Of a stretch of 64,000 bases of DNA, positions 1 through 11,589 are shown piece by piece. Source of the stretch: Sternotherus odoratus (lineage: Eukaryota > Chordata > Testudines > Kinosternidae); the NCBI GenBank assembly GCA_032164245.1, contig JAVMKO010000006.1, positions 1,999,001 to 2,063,000 on the forward strand. Direction: 5' to 3'. The position numbers and the translations under genes are program-made. Position 1 is the first letter of the stretch. The number at the start of each line of letters is the position of its first letter. Under the pieces are notes generated by a model that saw only the letters and a list, made by a program, of their open reading frames with translations, was not told the DNA's origin and did not search any database.

Positions 1-784
1 GTAATTTAATTTCAGACTTTTTTATACATCATAAAGCGGGAACAAAGGGCACGCCTTTTCCTTTCCAGACCATCTCCAATGACAATTGTTTTTACTATAT
101 GCAATTAAAAATAATAACCTTGAGGCTTGGAACCACACTAGCGATAGCCATTTCAAAGCTTACCTCTGATAACTGATTTCAATTGCTTTATTTTCAAATA
201 ATCTGCATATCAAAATCAATTTCTTGGAAGTATAATAGACTGTTTCATGAAAACAATTTTTGAAGAAAATTAATTGGAAATTGGGAAAGAATGCTATGTT
301 TGAGTGCTTCCCGTCTGAGAACAGAGATGACTGAATGGTAGAGATGGAACGGGGAGCCCTGATGCAATCTAATTAAAAATGAATAAGCAATATTTAATTA
401 TTTCATTTCTTCACCCACAAGAAACTTGGTTGTTAGGCACCTCTCAGCGATGTCTTCCATGCTTCTGGTTTTCTGGGAAGTAAATATAAATGTCACATTT
501 ATCAGAATGGAAAGAGATAACTGAACAGTGTTTATACCCTTTGATTCTTTCTTGCTCAACCATGAAATGTCAGCTCTGAGCTATTGAGCACCTTGACCTG
601 TTTCTCTTTTCCTTATAAACTTTGTTCAGTGATTTTTGTTCCAAAGGAGGCAACCCTTTGAAATTTCACTTTTTCTGCTCTATTGAACTTAAACTACGTA
701 CGGTTAAACACAAGTAATCTAAAATGATGGTCAATCTGCCTAAAGGAACTCCAGATTGCTATGCTGGGGGCTAATTTAACTACA
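1..784. other. AT-rich sequence, no feature recognised
   Basis: No long open frame, no known repeat and no splice-like signal stands out. Only ordinary AT-rich, non-repetitive DNA is seen. Confidence 0.6.
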
Positions 785-985
785 ACTAATCAGGAAAAAG
801 GATCTTGGAGCCATCATGGATAGTTCTCTGAAGACGTCCACACCGTGTGCAACAGCAGTCAAAAAAGCAAACAGGATGTTAGGAATCATTAAATAAGGAA
901 TAGAGAATAAGACGGAGAATATCTTATTGCCCTAAATAAATCCATGGTGCGCCTACATCCTGAATATGCCCATTCCCTGATCATG
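785..985 (+). mobile_element. CR1 LINE fragment (ORF2, end of reverse transcriptase)
   Basis: The forward translation gives pieces such as KDLGAIMDSSLK and AVKKANRMLGIIK, followed by ENKTENILLP. This is the conserved block after the RT domain of CR1 ORF2. A stop interrupts the frame near 894 and there is a small deletion near 945, so the piece is dead. It lacks both ends of the element. Confidence 0.8.
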
Positions 986-2196
986 CCAGTACTCTCCCCA
1001 TAGAGTATATGGGATCCCTCCCTACCCCAGTGTTTGCACACAGGGCTAAAGACTCCACAAGAGAGGTCCAATTCAGGGTGCAGCCTGCATGTGACACCCT
1101 GCTCCAGAGAGCTCCATGCCTATTGTCCTGGAGAAAGCATGCAGGCAACCAGTCATTTCAGGGCTATTCCATGAGGACGCAGAGTACTTCCCACCATTGC
1201 ATTTGAGGTGAGCACTCCCAGATAGTGACACGGATGCCATTCCAGTGAGGGCTGTGAGGCAAAGTATGTCCTAAACGAGTCCTCTTTTCCAGCTGCCTGC
1301 TCCTTTCACTTGAAACCTTTCTCACTAAAGGTTCTGACGTGGGTCATTGCTTCCCATCAGACGATACAAGAGACTGCCACACAGAATATTAAATAATAAA
1401 TCCTGCATTATTAACGCTTAGCCATTCAGACCTTCGGACCACTGAGCAAACGCTATTTAATAGCATCAGACTGTGGGACTTGGCTGTAGCAAATTAGATA
1501 AGAGACACTTACTGAATATTTATCCTCTCTTCTCCAGGGACTCAGCTGGTACGAATGGGGTTAGGTGCAACTTCGTTATTCTTTGAAAGGTTCTGAAAAG
1601 GTCTAGGCTCAACTACCCCACGACTGATCTCCTACTTCAGTCAGCTAAGTCAAATAGAGAGCCCGGAGCACAGAGTCCTAGACATTCCCCTCCCGGCCAT
1701 TGTCATGAGGCGTGGGAATGCTTTCGGGACAGCTCCCCACCGCACACAGGGATCATTCTTATTTCACAAACAGAACTTAGGGAAGATTATGAAACCCGGT
1801 GTCAAATTTTCTACCAGGCCTGGGGCCCAACACGAGCTACCTTAACGGGACCTGATGTTCAGATCATGCGGAGAACCAGCCATTGGAAAATTCAAGCCCA
1901 TTAAAGGTGCCACAAACCGAGCTTTCTAAAATTAAAGCACCACCAAAAAGTAGGCCCTGACCTATGCTGCCTGCAAGTGCGCTAATGTAAACTCTGGTTT
2001 GCTATTGTACAGACCCTTCCCTAGTGTGTACGAGGGAGGGTGACCATTACCCTAGCTCCGTTTTATTGGTATTTGTACGATAATACATTTGTTGCTGGCT
2101 CTTGTCTGAGGTGTAACATCTCTTATTGCTACTTTGTATATTTTCTTTTTTCATCTTTTTTTCCATTGCTAACTTTAGTTCTGCTACACCCATAAA
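986..2196. other. Non-coding sequence without recognised features
   Basis: Short open frames occur on both strands here but none has codon structure or a family resemblance. No tandem repeat or target duplication was found. Confidence 0.5.
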
Positions 2197-2657
2197 TAAG
2201 GCACTACCAAATTCACCGCCGTGAGAAACAGGTCATGGACCGTGAAATGAGATGAAATCTAGCTATTGGAGGTGAGGGGAGGAGGCAGGGCTGGGGGCTC
2301 CTACTGTTCAGCCTAGCGGCTAGTCCTGGCCCTACTGGAGTGAGACAGGACTTCCTCTTCAGGACTGATCTCGGGGAAGGGGGGAGTTCAGACCCACCTC
2401 TGGGCACCTCCCTTGTCTTCAGGAAGCTCCGCAGCTGTGCTGCCTTCAGAGCACAACAGAACTGAGGGTGGCAAACCCGCAACCTTCCTACAACAGGTTT
2501 GCAGTCCCCCTATGGCCCCTTTTGGGGTCAGGACCTTCAATGTTACAACATCATGAAATGTCAGATGCAAACATCTAAAAATGTGAAATTGACCAATTAA
2601 AAAACCCTCTGGACCATGAAATTGATCAAAATGGATTGTGAATTTGGTAGGGCCCTA
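2197..2657. mobile_element. Non-autonomous DNA transposon, hAT-like
   Basis: The ends are inverted copies of each other: GCACTACCAAATTCAC on the left and, read backwards on the right, GGCCCTACCAAATTCAC. The flanking octamers, cccataaa and cttataaa, agree at 6 of 8 positions, as expected for an old 8-bp target duplication of a hAT element. No transposase is encoded. The short open frames inside are by-products of GC-rich sequence. The same end sequence is familiar from turtle genomes, though the assignment to hAT rests on the duplication length. Confidence 0.75.
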
Positions 2658-2726
2658 CTTATAAAAACTACCGTGCTTGTCACCTGTCAGAATCACGCCA
2701 TATCTATGTATTAATGATTTACATAG

Positions 2727-3220
2727 TGTGACAAGGTGGCTCCTCGGCTCCCCTGACTCAAGTCCTTTGGGGTTCTGGCACAGCACTGGGGCCCTGACCA
2801 GGCTGAAGCAGACCCCGTCTTTCTGCTGCTCCTTAGCAGCCCACTCTCTGTCTCTCTCTCTCTCAGGGCCAGGCTCCTGCAGGCTAGGAAAGCTAGGTTC
2901 CCCCTGGGAGGGACCCTTTGTTCTCTTCCCCTGCTTGCCAGCAGCCTCTCCGTCCCTGCTTCCCCCAACTCACTCCGCACACTCCTCTGCTTTCACCAAA
3001 CTCACTCCTCTAACTCCCACTGCCTCCAAACTCACTCCTCAAACTCCCACACTCCTCCCTGGGGAGGAGTCTCTTTAAAGGGCTCTGACAACCTCCTTAA
3101 CTGGCCTCAGCTGGCCCTGCTCCTGGCTGTGGCAGCCTTGCTCAGCTGGACCCCATTCCCCTGTAGTAACCCTTCTAATTACAGGTCCTTCTGGCAGCTG
3201 CTTGCCCTGGGTCTACCACA
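2727..3220 (-). mobile_element. Probable solo LTR (minus orientation)
   Basis: On the minus strand the segment begins TGTGGTAGACCC and ends CCTTGTCACA, the TG...CA form of retroviral and gypsy LTRs. A TATA-like TTTAAA lies at about 3074-3079 on the minus strand, in the place expected for a U3 promoter. Inside, around 2968-3055, there are imperfect tandem copies of an 'actcactcct/aactcccac' unit. The flanks (atag/atac) agree at only 3 of 4 bases, so the boundary is uncertain. No internal region is attached. Confidence 0.5.
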
Positions 3221-5640
3221 ATACTGTTGTTTTTCAGTACCCATGTACCAGTGCGTGTACTATATGAATAGATCATAGACAATATTCCATGTATATATTG
3301 AAATACCATTTAAAATACTGTAAAGCCATAACTAGGGGAATTAGTTACTATTCTTCAGAAAACAAAGAGTCAGCCATTGGCTTAAATTGATTGTACTTTC
3401 AATGCAATGAAGACTGCAAAGGTTCTGTGCAGGCACCTAGTCTTTGAAGCTTTGCCCCCTGGGGAGAGGAGCATAAAGCTTTCTTTTTTTCTTTAATTCA
3501 AATCTCTCAAGAATTTGACTGCTTGTTTTCCATTGTGTAAGACCCTGGTTTGGATTGGGCACCTCGCAGGTTGCTGAGGGGCTTTTTTCCTCAAGCCTTT
3601 CCCAGGGAGGGAAGGATAGGTTTGGGGGAAGGGGGGTGGAAAGAGAAGGGGGGTTCCAGGTAGCCCTTCCCCATAGTTCTTGGGGTGCTTTTACTTGGTG
3701 GTGGCAGCAATCAGTTCCAGACACAGGAGAAGTTTGTGTTCTGGGGAGAAATTTAACCCAAGCTGGTTAGATAAGCTTGGGGGGGGGTTATTTTTTTCAT
3801 GCGGGTCCCCACAGCTGTACCCTAGAGTTCAGAGTGGGGAGGCAATCCTGACACCAGTTCACGTGCAACACGCCAGTAGGCACTAGAATTCAAACCACGC
3901 TGGTCCCTAGCACAGAGATTTTCCTCTTGAGCATGGTATTGCTGGAAAGAAACAGTCGTGCAAACTACAGTGAGAGGTGGGCTCAACAGTTTGGCAGTCG
4001 AGGGCACATAAGTAACTCTGCATCGGTGAACTTCACTTTGGCACTTTAGCAGTGAATTAATGCAGACTTATGTATGGAATAGATTGAACGTGCAACGCCC
4101 ACCTGGCCTAGCTCTGCCCAATGTTCTGTGAAGATTTGGTTGATGTTTTTTTAAGAGTTTTTTTAACTTTGTGTTTGTCAAAGGGCTTCTGGTTTTCAAT
4201 GGAAATTCTGTGATTGTGTTTGCAGATGCAACCAGCTTTAAACAAAGATCAGTAGCTATTGCAGGAAAAAATATTTTCACCCAATTCACACGAGAAACCT
4301 GCTTCTAGGAACTACCCTTGTCCAGTCAGAGATAGCGAACATGGCATAGGTTATGCATGTGCAACCAAAGACAAACGGCTCAAACGGCCCAGTTTGAATA
4401 TCACAAGTTGCTGGCACTTTCCAGTCCAAGAATCATTCACTGAGAATGTAGGTCTTGATCTGCAAGTGCCTATGCACTTGCTTAACTGTACTAAGGTGAG
4501 CACCTCCCTTGATTTCAACTAGGGCTAGTAGCAAAGTTACGCGTGGGAGTGAGTGTTTGCAGGATCAGGGTCATTTATTTTCTTTTCAAAATTAAGATTT
4601 ATTTTTTTACTCAAAAATGTACTGTGGACAATTTGCAAACAAAACAGGCCACGTTCATCCCTTTTTTCTCAGCTTTATTTGTTAACCAAAACCAGCTGCC
4701 ATTGAAAACAGGCATTGCTTTTGAGTCATACTTGTGGCTTACCAGCCATGGCACACACAAGCTGGTTTGGTTAAAACAACAGTACAAGCGGGGGACCATC
4801 CCAGGACTGAAACAAAGATGCTGTTTGTGTTTTCTGAACATTTGGGTTTCTTAAAACTTCTCTCTCATAAACGCTACAGCTGAATGATATTATGGCTCAC
4901 CGTACCATAAATGGGACAACATTCTGCAACAGAAGGAGAACATGTGTCCCATCAATATCAATTTACCTACCTACCTGGAACCATTATCCTGTAATGATCT
5001 TTTTCTCCTCACTTTTTGCAAATATATTTGTCCTCTGGAGCTTCTGTCACTGCCTGTAATTGTCTGGAATGGCCTGTCACCATCTGTGTAAGGAAGAGCT
5101 CAAACTCCCTGAGGGCCTGACCTTTCCTAAGCTTCCATTTGCACCCCTTTGTTCTTGAGCCTTTTACATTCTCTGACTGTTCTGTGACATCCGTCTTCCC
5201 TCCCCCTTGGAGAATGCCATGAACCTCATTTTACAAAACCTCCTCTTAGTGCTTTGATGCCTCTAAATTTGCATAAGCAGGAATGTCCATGCAAATATCA
5301 ACTAATGAATATTCAAGGTGGATGCATTGTATAGTTATGAACGTTCTCATTTTTCTATCGTACTGCAGGGACAGTAGGGCTCAGTGAAAGCAAAAACAAT
5401 ACCAATTGCTCGATGTGATAGAATACACAACCCCAGAGCCACAACGGCATCACTTTACAATACATTAGTTACAGAAAGAAGGAACCCCTTCAAAGCTAAC
5501 CCCGATTTCCCTACTTCCCATAGTTATGAGGATCACCCCAAAATCCTCTCTCACCCTAATTGTCCTTCAAATCTGCAGTATGTGTAGAATGGTACCCAAA
5601 TGGTGCCAAAGATCTCTCCTGATTTGTGCTCTGTTCCTGT
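3221..5640. other. Unique sequence, no feature recognised
   Basis: About 2.4 kb without recognisable repeats. The open frames here are short, overlap on both strands and show no domain. 4060-5050 is AT-rich and evenly composed. Confidence 0.5.
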
Positions 5641-5964
5641 GGTGACACAGGCCCTACGTCTTTGTTTTGGTTCCACTGTGATGCCGAAAACTCCCGCTGA
5701 ACTCTGCAGGCACCTAAACTCAGTGGGGGCCTAGGTTTTTGCTGTCAAAGTTCCCTTGGTGCCTCTGAGCATGCAGGCTGCAGCTCCTGAACATCTACCC
5801 CTTGCCTGAGCCAACGTGATGGGGTTCTGCTAAGCCCCCCCTCTGGCTGTATGTGTCTAAACCCTGGCTGCTGGGAGGTACCATCTTCTGCCTGGGATGC
5901 TGCGTTGCAGACCCTCTCTTGGGGTTAGGTACCTGCGCTGCTCTCAAGGAGCCGGGGGAGAACA

Positions 5965-6055
5965 AGTTCTAGAGTGGGGGACTAGGTAGCTCACTGATTG
6001 GAGCATCCCCCAGGCTGTGAGAGACCCAGGATCCAGTCCCCTGCTCTTCCCACTT
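5965..6055 (+). mobile_element. tRNA-like SINE head (candidate)
   Basis: The stretch contains an A-box-like TAGCTCACTGATTGGAG and, about 30 bases on, a B-box-like GATCCAGTCCC. These are the two internal pol III promoter elements in tRNA order and spacing. Their form matches tRNA-headed SINEs common in reptiles and other amniotes. No intact 3' tail is seen, because the LTR at 6074 follows almost at once. The 300 bp before it (5640-5964) may belong to an older composite repeat. Confidence 0.5.
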
Positions 6056-6073
6056 TAAAAGGCCATCCCTGGT

Positions 6074-6522
6074 TGTAGTAAGCGGAAGATTAATGTGATG
6101 GCAATCGTTAGGTGGCGCAATTCCGCTTCTATCGCGTCTCTAGGGGAACGGCCTTGGCTTTAGAGCTTATCTCGTGGGAAGCCTCCCCCCAGATGCAGCT
6201 GGGAAGCTGTTTACCTACCCTGTGTGAATCTCAGCTTGTGTGAAACCAAATAGGTAAACTGAGGCAGGATTGCAAAACATGTGATTAGCTATTCATGAGT
6301 TATGCATGAGATGCAAATAAGCAAGTATATTTATGTGTTTGAGCCCTCATGTATGATGGGCTTCCTCCCTGGGCATTGCTCCAATGTGCCAGGTCTCCCA
6401 TCTGCGGCCGCGCTGACCGGGGCCCACAGGTGTGCCGCTGCCTTCAATAAACTCACTACTTTCCATCTAGCCACTGTGTGTGAGCCTCGTTTCTATGGGA
6501 CTACTCAGTGTACCCTGCAACA
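6074..6522 (+). mobile_element. Solo LTR with perfect 5-bp target duplication (ctggt)
   Basis: The element begins TGTAGTAAGC, ends CCTGCAACA and is flanked on both sides by ctggt (6069-6073 and 6523-6527). That pattern, TG...CA plus a 5-bp duplication, marks integrase-mediated insertion followed by recombination between LTRs. An octamer-like ATGCAAAT at 6311-6318, a TATA-like region just after it and AATAAA at 6446-6451 put transcription on the plus strand. A 5-bp duplication fits gypsy or class III (ERVL-like) elements. No coding region remains. Confidence 0.85.
6446..6451 (+). terminator. AATAAA polyadenylation signal of the LTR
   Basis: A canonical hexamer sits 71 bases before the LTR's 3' end. 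This is the usual place for the R/U5 cleavage signal. Confidence 0.65.
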
Positions 6523-6527
6523 CTGGT

Positions 6528-8164
6528 CCTGCCAGGCTGGCGTCTCATTCCCAGGAGTCTCTCACAGTGAGCAGTTCCTCATTTCCTGCCCTTTACTGGA
6601 AATTACCTCATTCAACCCAGGCATGCGGCACTCTCTTGGGGAGCCCCCAGCCCTAAATTGCAAGACACCCTGTTACCGTGCATATGGCCACAGCTCTAGG
6701 TTTTGCTCTCACTGTCCTTAGGATTAAGGGTCTCCAATTCTGTAAGAGCTGCAAAATCCAAGAAAATAGGTGAAAGAAGGAGAGAAAATGGTGCCAAGTT
6801 TTAGGTAAATAAATCCTGCAGAGAGGGCTGTTGCAGTTTTGGCTAATTGCCATTCAAAAACTTCGCTGACCTTCAGAGGAGCCAGCAGATATCACACTGG
6901 GGCCAAAGCAAATGTTGTACTTTCCTAGTGGAGGAAGCGGACAACAAAAAGAAACCAACTTCCTATTAAATTCTCTGCTTCCCTGTCAACTCGGTGAAAT
7001 AATAAATTCACATAGAAAAATAGACAATTACTTATTAGAGGGAGTCTGCATGTGGGATGTACACAGCACAATAAACACAAAATTATCGAGTATTTCACAG
7101 CACACTGCATTTCAGCTGAAGGAAATAAAGTAATTCAAACAGCTACTATGCACGCTGGCAAAGTCGGTAAAAGCATTTCTCTTCATGCGCTGGGAAAACT
7201 AGGAGCAGTGAATATTAAAAATTTATATAGTGTTTCCTTGCTAAGCTTTACATGCATTATAATCACATCATGAAATCCATTCTGATAACACTGTAATACT
7301 AAATAACTAGGACGGCTCATTTGTAATATAGAGAAGCTGAAAGTGTGTGGTACTGTATTATTGCAACCTTGTTTATCATCTGTTACTCCCAATCACAAAG
7401 GGAGGAGTGTTTACAGAATAGAGGTAGGCACTGGACCATGGGACGCAATTTCCAGACTTGGTGCGGTAGTGAACTGCCACTAAAATATTCATGATTTTAG
7501 CCTTTAGCGGCTCAAATTAAATTACCATCTATAATTAAACTGCAGGGTGGAATCCTGCTATTTATTAAATGTGGCATTTATGCCGCTTTAATTTGTAGCT
7601 CAGGTTTTGTTTACTTGACACTAGGAGTAGAAAACAACCTACATGTCATATAAAAATCAATATGCAGCATGTTGTACCTACAACCTGATCACCTGTCAAT
7701 TGGCCACAAATACCGTGCAACATAAAAGTCAGTCATATTAATCTTCTAGTTCTCAATGTGGCATTTATCATTTCCCCCCCCCCCCCCAAAGGCATTAGTC
7801 TCATTAACAGTGATGCAAACTGTAAGCATGCTCAAGGCGAAAAAAGACCCCCAAACAAAAGCTATTTTGCATAATAATATTTCCTGATGCGTCTCACCCA
7901 GTACGCGGAGGCAAAACTATAGCCCCAATGCTGCCACTGAGTTGTGATGCATCTGAGCCCACACAAGTGAAAGCTCTGCTCTCGGTGTAAAACCAAAGAG
8001 TCTCACCCCACAGCAGCGTCTGCACCCCACCGCCACCTCCACGGGGCTGAATCCCTAGCCACCCACTCCACACCAAGGGGCAGCCAGGGGAACTCCAGCT
8101 TCACATACATCAACCTGGGAGAGCCACGGCTGGTGTCTGAGTAGCCACAGTTGATTGAAATGGA
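6528..8164. other. Unique sequence with a poly-C run
   Basis: The stretch is mostly AT-rich and non-repetitive. A C homopolymer of about 13 bases lies near 7776-7788. No gene or mobile element is recognised. Confidence 0.5.
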
Positions 8165-8395
8165 TAGAAATGGCCTCAAGTTGCAGAGGGGGAGGTTTAG
8201 GGTGGATATTAGGAACCACGATTATCCCTAGGAGGGTGGTGATGCACTGGAATGGGTTATCTAGGGAGGTGGTGGAATCTTCATCCTTAGAGCCTTGACT
8301 GGGATGATTTAGTTGGGGGTTGGTCCTGTTTGAGCAGGGGGTTGGACTAGATACCTCCTGAGGTCCCTTCCAACCCTGATATCCTATGATTCTAC
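8165..8395 (+). mobile_element. CR1 LINE, extreme 3' end
   Basis: The segment matches the last codons of CR1 ORF2 and the 3' UTR. It ends with the diagnostic run 'ttggactagatacctcc...cttccaaccctgat...tatgattct'. A CR1 is truncated at its 5' end when it inserts, and this copy keeps only about 230 bp. It is heavily mutated and has no usable frame. Confidence 0.9.
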
Positions 8396-8824
8396 CATTC
8401 TAATATTAAAGTTCATTTGTCTTAGAAGTCTGTATTATATTTGTTTTAAATTGCAAAGTTGACTGCAGTCATTGACAGCCTAGGTGAACATACCAGAGTC
8501 TTAGCTGGAAAAGCTATGGTAGGATCCCCATACGTGTGTCGTGTGAAGGTTCTGGAGAGGTATCTGGGGAGAACTTAAACAAGTCTGTGCATCTGGGTTA
8601 AACACTGTTATTAAGTTAAACTGCCTTTACTGAGGGACTAGTGGAAGGAGAAAGGATTCTGTCAAAAAGAGCTGTTAGGCTACAGTACTTGAAGCTCCAC
8701 AACGGTTCCAGCATCGCATTAGCACAACTTTTGAGCTGACAGATTTAGAAGCATAGCACATTGTTCTACTGCACAGAAATGTCAATCCAGTTTGCACTTG
8801 GACAGCCAGCTGTCAGAATGTATT

Positions 8825-9290
8825 TGGGCTTTTTTTAAAAAAAGCCTTCAACAAAATCCCAGAACATACAAGTAGGAATAAATGGTCAATTTGCAGTGCC
8901 GCAAAAGGCTAACATGGGGGCACCTGATAGTCCATATTAGGACTGTTATTGTTTAACAAACCAATTAATGATAGGGCAGGAATGAACCGTGATGTGGTAA
9001 ATTTGAAGACGATAAAACTACTTAGATCAGCCAAAACTGGAATTCTTCCAAGTCTTCTCTAGTGGATCTAACAAAGGTAGGTGGTTGGACAATACGGAAA
9101 TGGATGAAAGGAAAGGTTAAGAAATGCAGTGCCCATGGGTTAGAATAACGCAGGCAAGTCTTGGACTGATGGATTCTAAACTAGCTGTAATAGCTTGGAG
9201 AGAATGTCAGAGGGGAGACCAGGGCATCTCTCCAGGGAGCTTAGTGGATGCCTTTGATCATTAGACCGCATGGGGGCAGGTAAGTTAAAA
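8825..9290 (+). mobile_element. CR1 LINE relic (RT C-terminal half)
   Basis: Forward translation in shifting frames gives CR1-like blocks: KAFNKIPEHTSRNKWS, then LLLFNKPIND, then KLLRSAKTG, and later a piece matching the post-RT region. Several stops and frameshifts break it. It looks like an older, 3'-truncated copy, independent of the one ending at 8395. Confidence 0.65.
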
Positions 9291-10082
9291 GCAGATCTCT
9301 GTGGAGCCGTCAATCCCTACAAGGTGCACTCTCTCCAGGCTTGGAGTTACGAGGCATTCTTGGCTGACAAAAATTGGAGGTTGCTTTTCTACCACTTGCT
9401 GTTATTCACTACCAGAATTGTTTGTCAGGATAAGGGCAAGCTGTGCTGAAAGCTTTCAGTTTGAACCATTCTTATGGAAGCTGGTTTCACATTTTTCATT
9501 TGAAATTATTTCTAGTGAAAGCCTTTTGCTAGATTCTTTAGTTATGACTAAGCAAATTCTTGTTTTCTTTTATTTTAATTTCCAAAATGTTTTTTTTTTC
9601 AGTTTTGTGTCACCACTTTGTTTTTCCCCCTTCTCCTAACCCTTGCAGAGCTAGTTGGGATCATAAAAATAGCAGGTGGGATCGTGGTGTAGAGGGAAGA
9701 AAAATAGTTTTGGGGTTTCCATTGGACAAATTTCAAGGAAATCGCTAATAAATGAATGTTTTCTTAAAGTGCCATGAAAAATACTTGCCCTTCCCACCCC
9801 ACCCCCCAAGTAATTGCTACTCACTCCTTGAACTGCACTTTCTTGATTGAAGTGCTGCTCTGATGTGGTTTGGTATCCCCTTCCCCATTGGACAATGACT
9901 TCTATTGTCCGTTCATCTAAACCTGGGCTATCGGAAATAACCCATTGCAAAAGTCTTTCAAAAAGCCATAGAAACATGCATGCGCCAAACAAATGAGATG
10001 ACTTCCAATATGTTTTGGAACCTTCATTGAGTAGGGGATTCCACACAGGGCAGAGGATGAAAAATAAAATATAGATTATAAG
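9291..10082. other. AT-rich sequence, no feature recognised
   Basis: The region is T-rich on the plus strand, with a run of T at 9591-9599. A 153-codon frame on the minus strand (9651-10112) has no domain and overlaps the SINE head at its start, so it is not reported as a gene. Confidence 0.5.
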
Positions 10083-10262
10083 AGGGGAGGAATAGCTCAG
10101 TGGTTTGAGCATTAGCTTGCTAAACCAAGGGTTGTGAGTTCAATCCTTGAGGGGGCCATCTAGGGCAAAAAAATCTGTCAGGGGACAGTACTTGGTCCTG
10201 CTAGTGTAGGTAGGGGGACTGGACTAGATGATCTTTCAAGGCCCTTCCAGTTCTATGAGGTC

Positions 10263-10267
<5 letters not shown>
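10083..10267 (+). mobile_element. tRNA-derived SINE (tortoise pol III/SINE type)
   Basis: The head carries an A box (TAGCTCAGTGGTTTGAGC) and a B box (GTTGTGAGTTCAATCC) at tRNA spacing. It is the tRNA-Lys-like form known from turtle SINEs. The middle is SINE body, and the 3' end (GGACTAGATGATCTTTCAAG onward) resembles the CR1 3' end. That resemblance is how CR1 machinery is thought to copy these elements. The copy is complete, and its tail runs into the microsatellite. It is one of the strongest signs that the DNA is from a turtle. Confidence 0.9.

Positions 10268-10311
<44 letters not shown>
10268..10311. repeat. (TC)n(TA)n microsatellite
   Basis: About twelve TC units are followed by about nine TA units, directly at the 3' end of the SINE. 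This is a typical tail-derived microsatellite. Confidence 0.95.
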
Positions 10312-10312
<1 letters not shown>

Positions 10313-10655
10313 AACATCAGAAGGGGCCACTCTAATCAAGTCTGATCTGCTGGATAACAGACCAGAGATTTCCCTGAATTGAATCCTGTTTGAACTAGAG
10401 CAGAAGGAGAATCCACCAAACTCCTTGGTATGTTGATCATGACAGCTTATTATCCTCTTTGGTTTTACTTTTTAAAGTGCCTTTTTCCCAGTCTGAATTT
10501 GTCTAGCTTCAACTTCCAGCCATTGGATCTTGTTCTACATTTCTATGCTAGACTGAAGAGCCCCTCATTAAATTTGTTCCCCATGTAGGTACTTAATCTG
10601 TTATCAAATCTTCCCTTTAACTTCTCCTTGGAACTCTAAATAGATAGACACGAGG
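10312..10655 (-). mobile_element. CR1 LINE 3' end, minus orientation
   Basis: The plus strand reads as the reverse of a CR1 3' end: 'agaaggggccac...tctgatctgctggataacag', then 'cagtctgaatttgtctagc', 'cttccagccattggatc' and 'ttgttccccatgtagg'. The same blocks recur at 26400-26500, so both copies belong to one subfamily. Internal deletions are present. Confidence 0.75.
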
Positions 10656-10689
10656 ATATTTTACAAGATCAAATGACAAAGGAACTCCG

Positions 10690-10855
10690 CCATTGCTTGG
10701 TCCCAAGCCCAAGATGTGAAAAGAGGAGGGTTTTGCGTTGGGCTAGCAACTCACCATGTAAAAAACGAATGCTACAGAAACGTCAACCAAATCTTCAGCG
10801 AATGGAGAAGAATGGTTGGCGCCTTATGCTCCACCAGGAGCGAAGAGGATAAGAA
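10690..10855 (+). repeat. Retroposon 3'-tail-like segment ending in AAG repeats
   Basis: A run ending 'gcgaagaggataagaagaagaagaa' resembles the 3' end of RTE-type LINEs or of a SINE that uses one. No coding part is attached. The name is a guess from the tail only. Confidence 0.3.
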
Positions 10856-10859
10856 GAAG

Positions 10860-11465
10860 AAGAATGACAAAGGATGGATATAAACAAATAAAACAAGTAT
10901 GTAGGTACAAAATTAGAAAGGCCAAGGCACAAAATGAGATTAAACTAGCTAGAGATATAAAGGGTAACAAAAAACATTCTACAGATACATTAGAAGCAAG
11001 AGGAAGACCAAGGATAGGGCAGGTCCATTACTCAATGGGGGAGGATAGAATAACAGAAAATGTGGAAATGGCAGAAGTGTTAAATGACTTTTTTGTTTGT
11101 TTTCACCAAATTGTTAGTAGTGATTGGACCTCTAATAGAGTAAATGCCAGTAAAACCGGGGTAGGATCAAAGGCTAAAATAGGGAAATAAGTTAAAAATT
11201 ACTTAGACAAGTTAGATGTCTTCAAGTCACCAGGGCCTGATGAAATGCATCCTAGAATCCTCAAGGAGCTGACTGAGGAGATATCTGAGCCATTAACGAT
11301 TATCTTCAAAAAGTCTTGGAAGACAGGAGAGATTCCAGAAGACTAGAAAAAGGCAAATATAGTGCTCAGTTATAAAAAGGGAAATAAGGACAACCTGGGT
11401 AATTATAGACCAGTCAGCTTAACTTCAGTACCCAGAAAGATAATGGAGCAAGTAACCGAGAAGAC
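10860..11465 (+). pseudogene. CR1 ORF2 fragment, linker and start of RT
   Basis: In the plus frame the order of blocks is that of CR1 ORF2. YKIRKAKAQNEIKLARDIKG lies at the end of the endonuclease-RT linker. Then come EVLNDFFVCF and [21 protein letters not shown] later block reads NYRPVSLTS and KIMEQ, which is RT motif 1-2. A stop replaces the usual Trp in the PEDW block (11344-11346), and another stop lies at 11188-11190. The protein would copy CR1 RNA into chromosomal DNA; this copy cannot. It ends abruptly at about 11465, where a different element begins. Confidence 0.85.
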
Positions 11466-11589
11466 AGTGCCAATCTTGGTTCAGTGCCAGTTTTGCCCCA
11501 AATTTCCTGTCTGACATGGGAGAAGTCACTAAACACTGTCATTGACCACTAAGAGCTGCCATTGTCTTTCAGTGTTGAGGAAGAAAGTT

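Noticed and set aside
9651..10112. Minus-strand open frame of 153 codons
   Set aside because: No domain, low-complexity hydrophobic pieces, overlap with the tRNA-derived SINE, and no splice or start context.
10083..10160. A functional tRNA gene
   Set aside because: A and B boxes are present, but the sequence continues as a SINE body with a CR1-like tail, and no acceptor stem closes.
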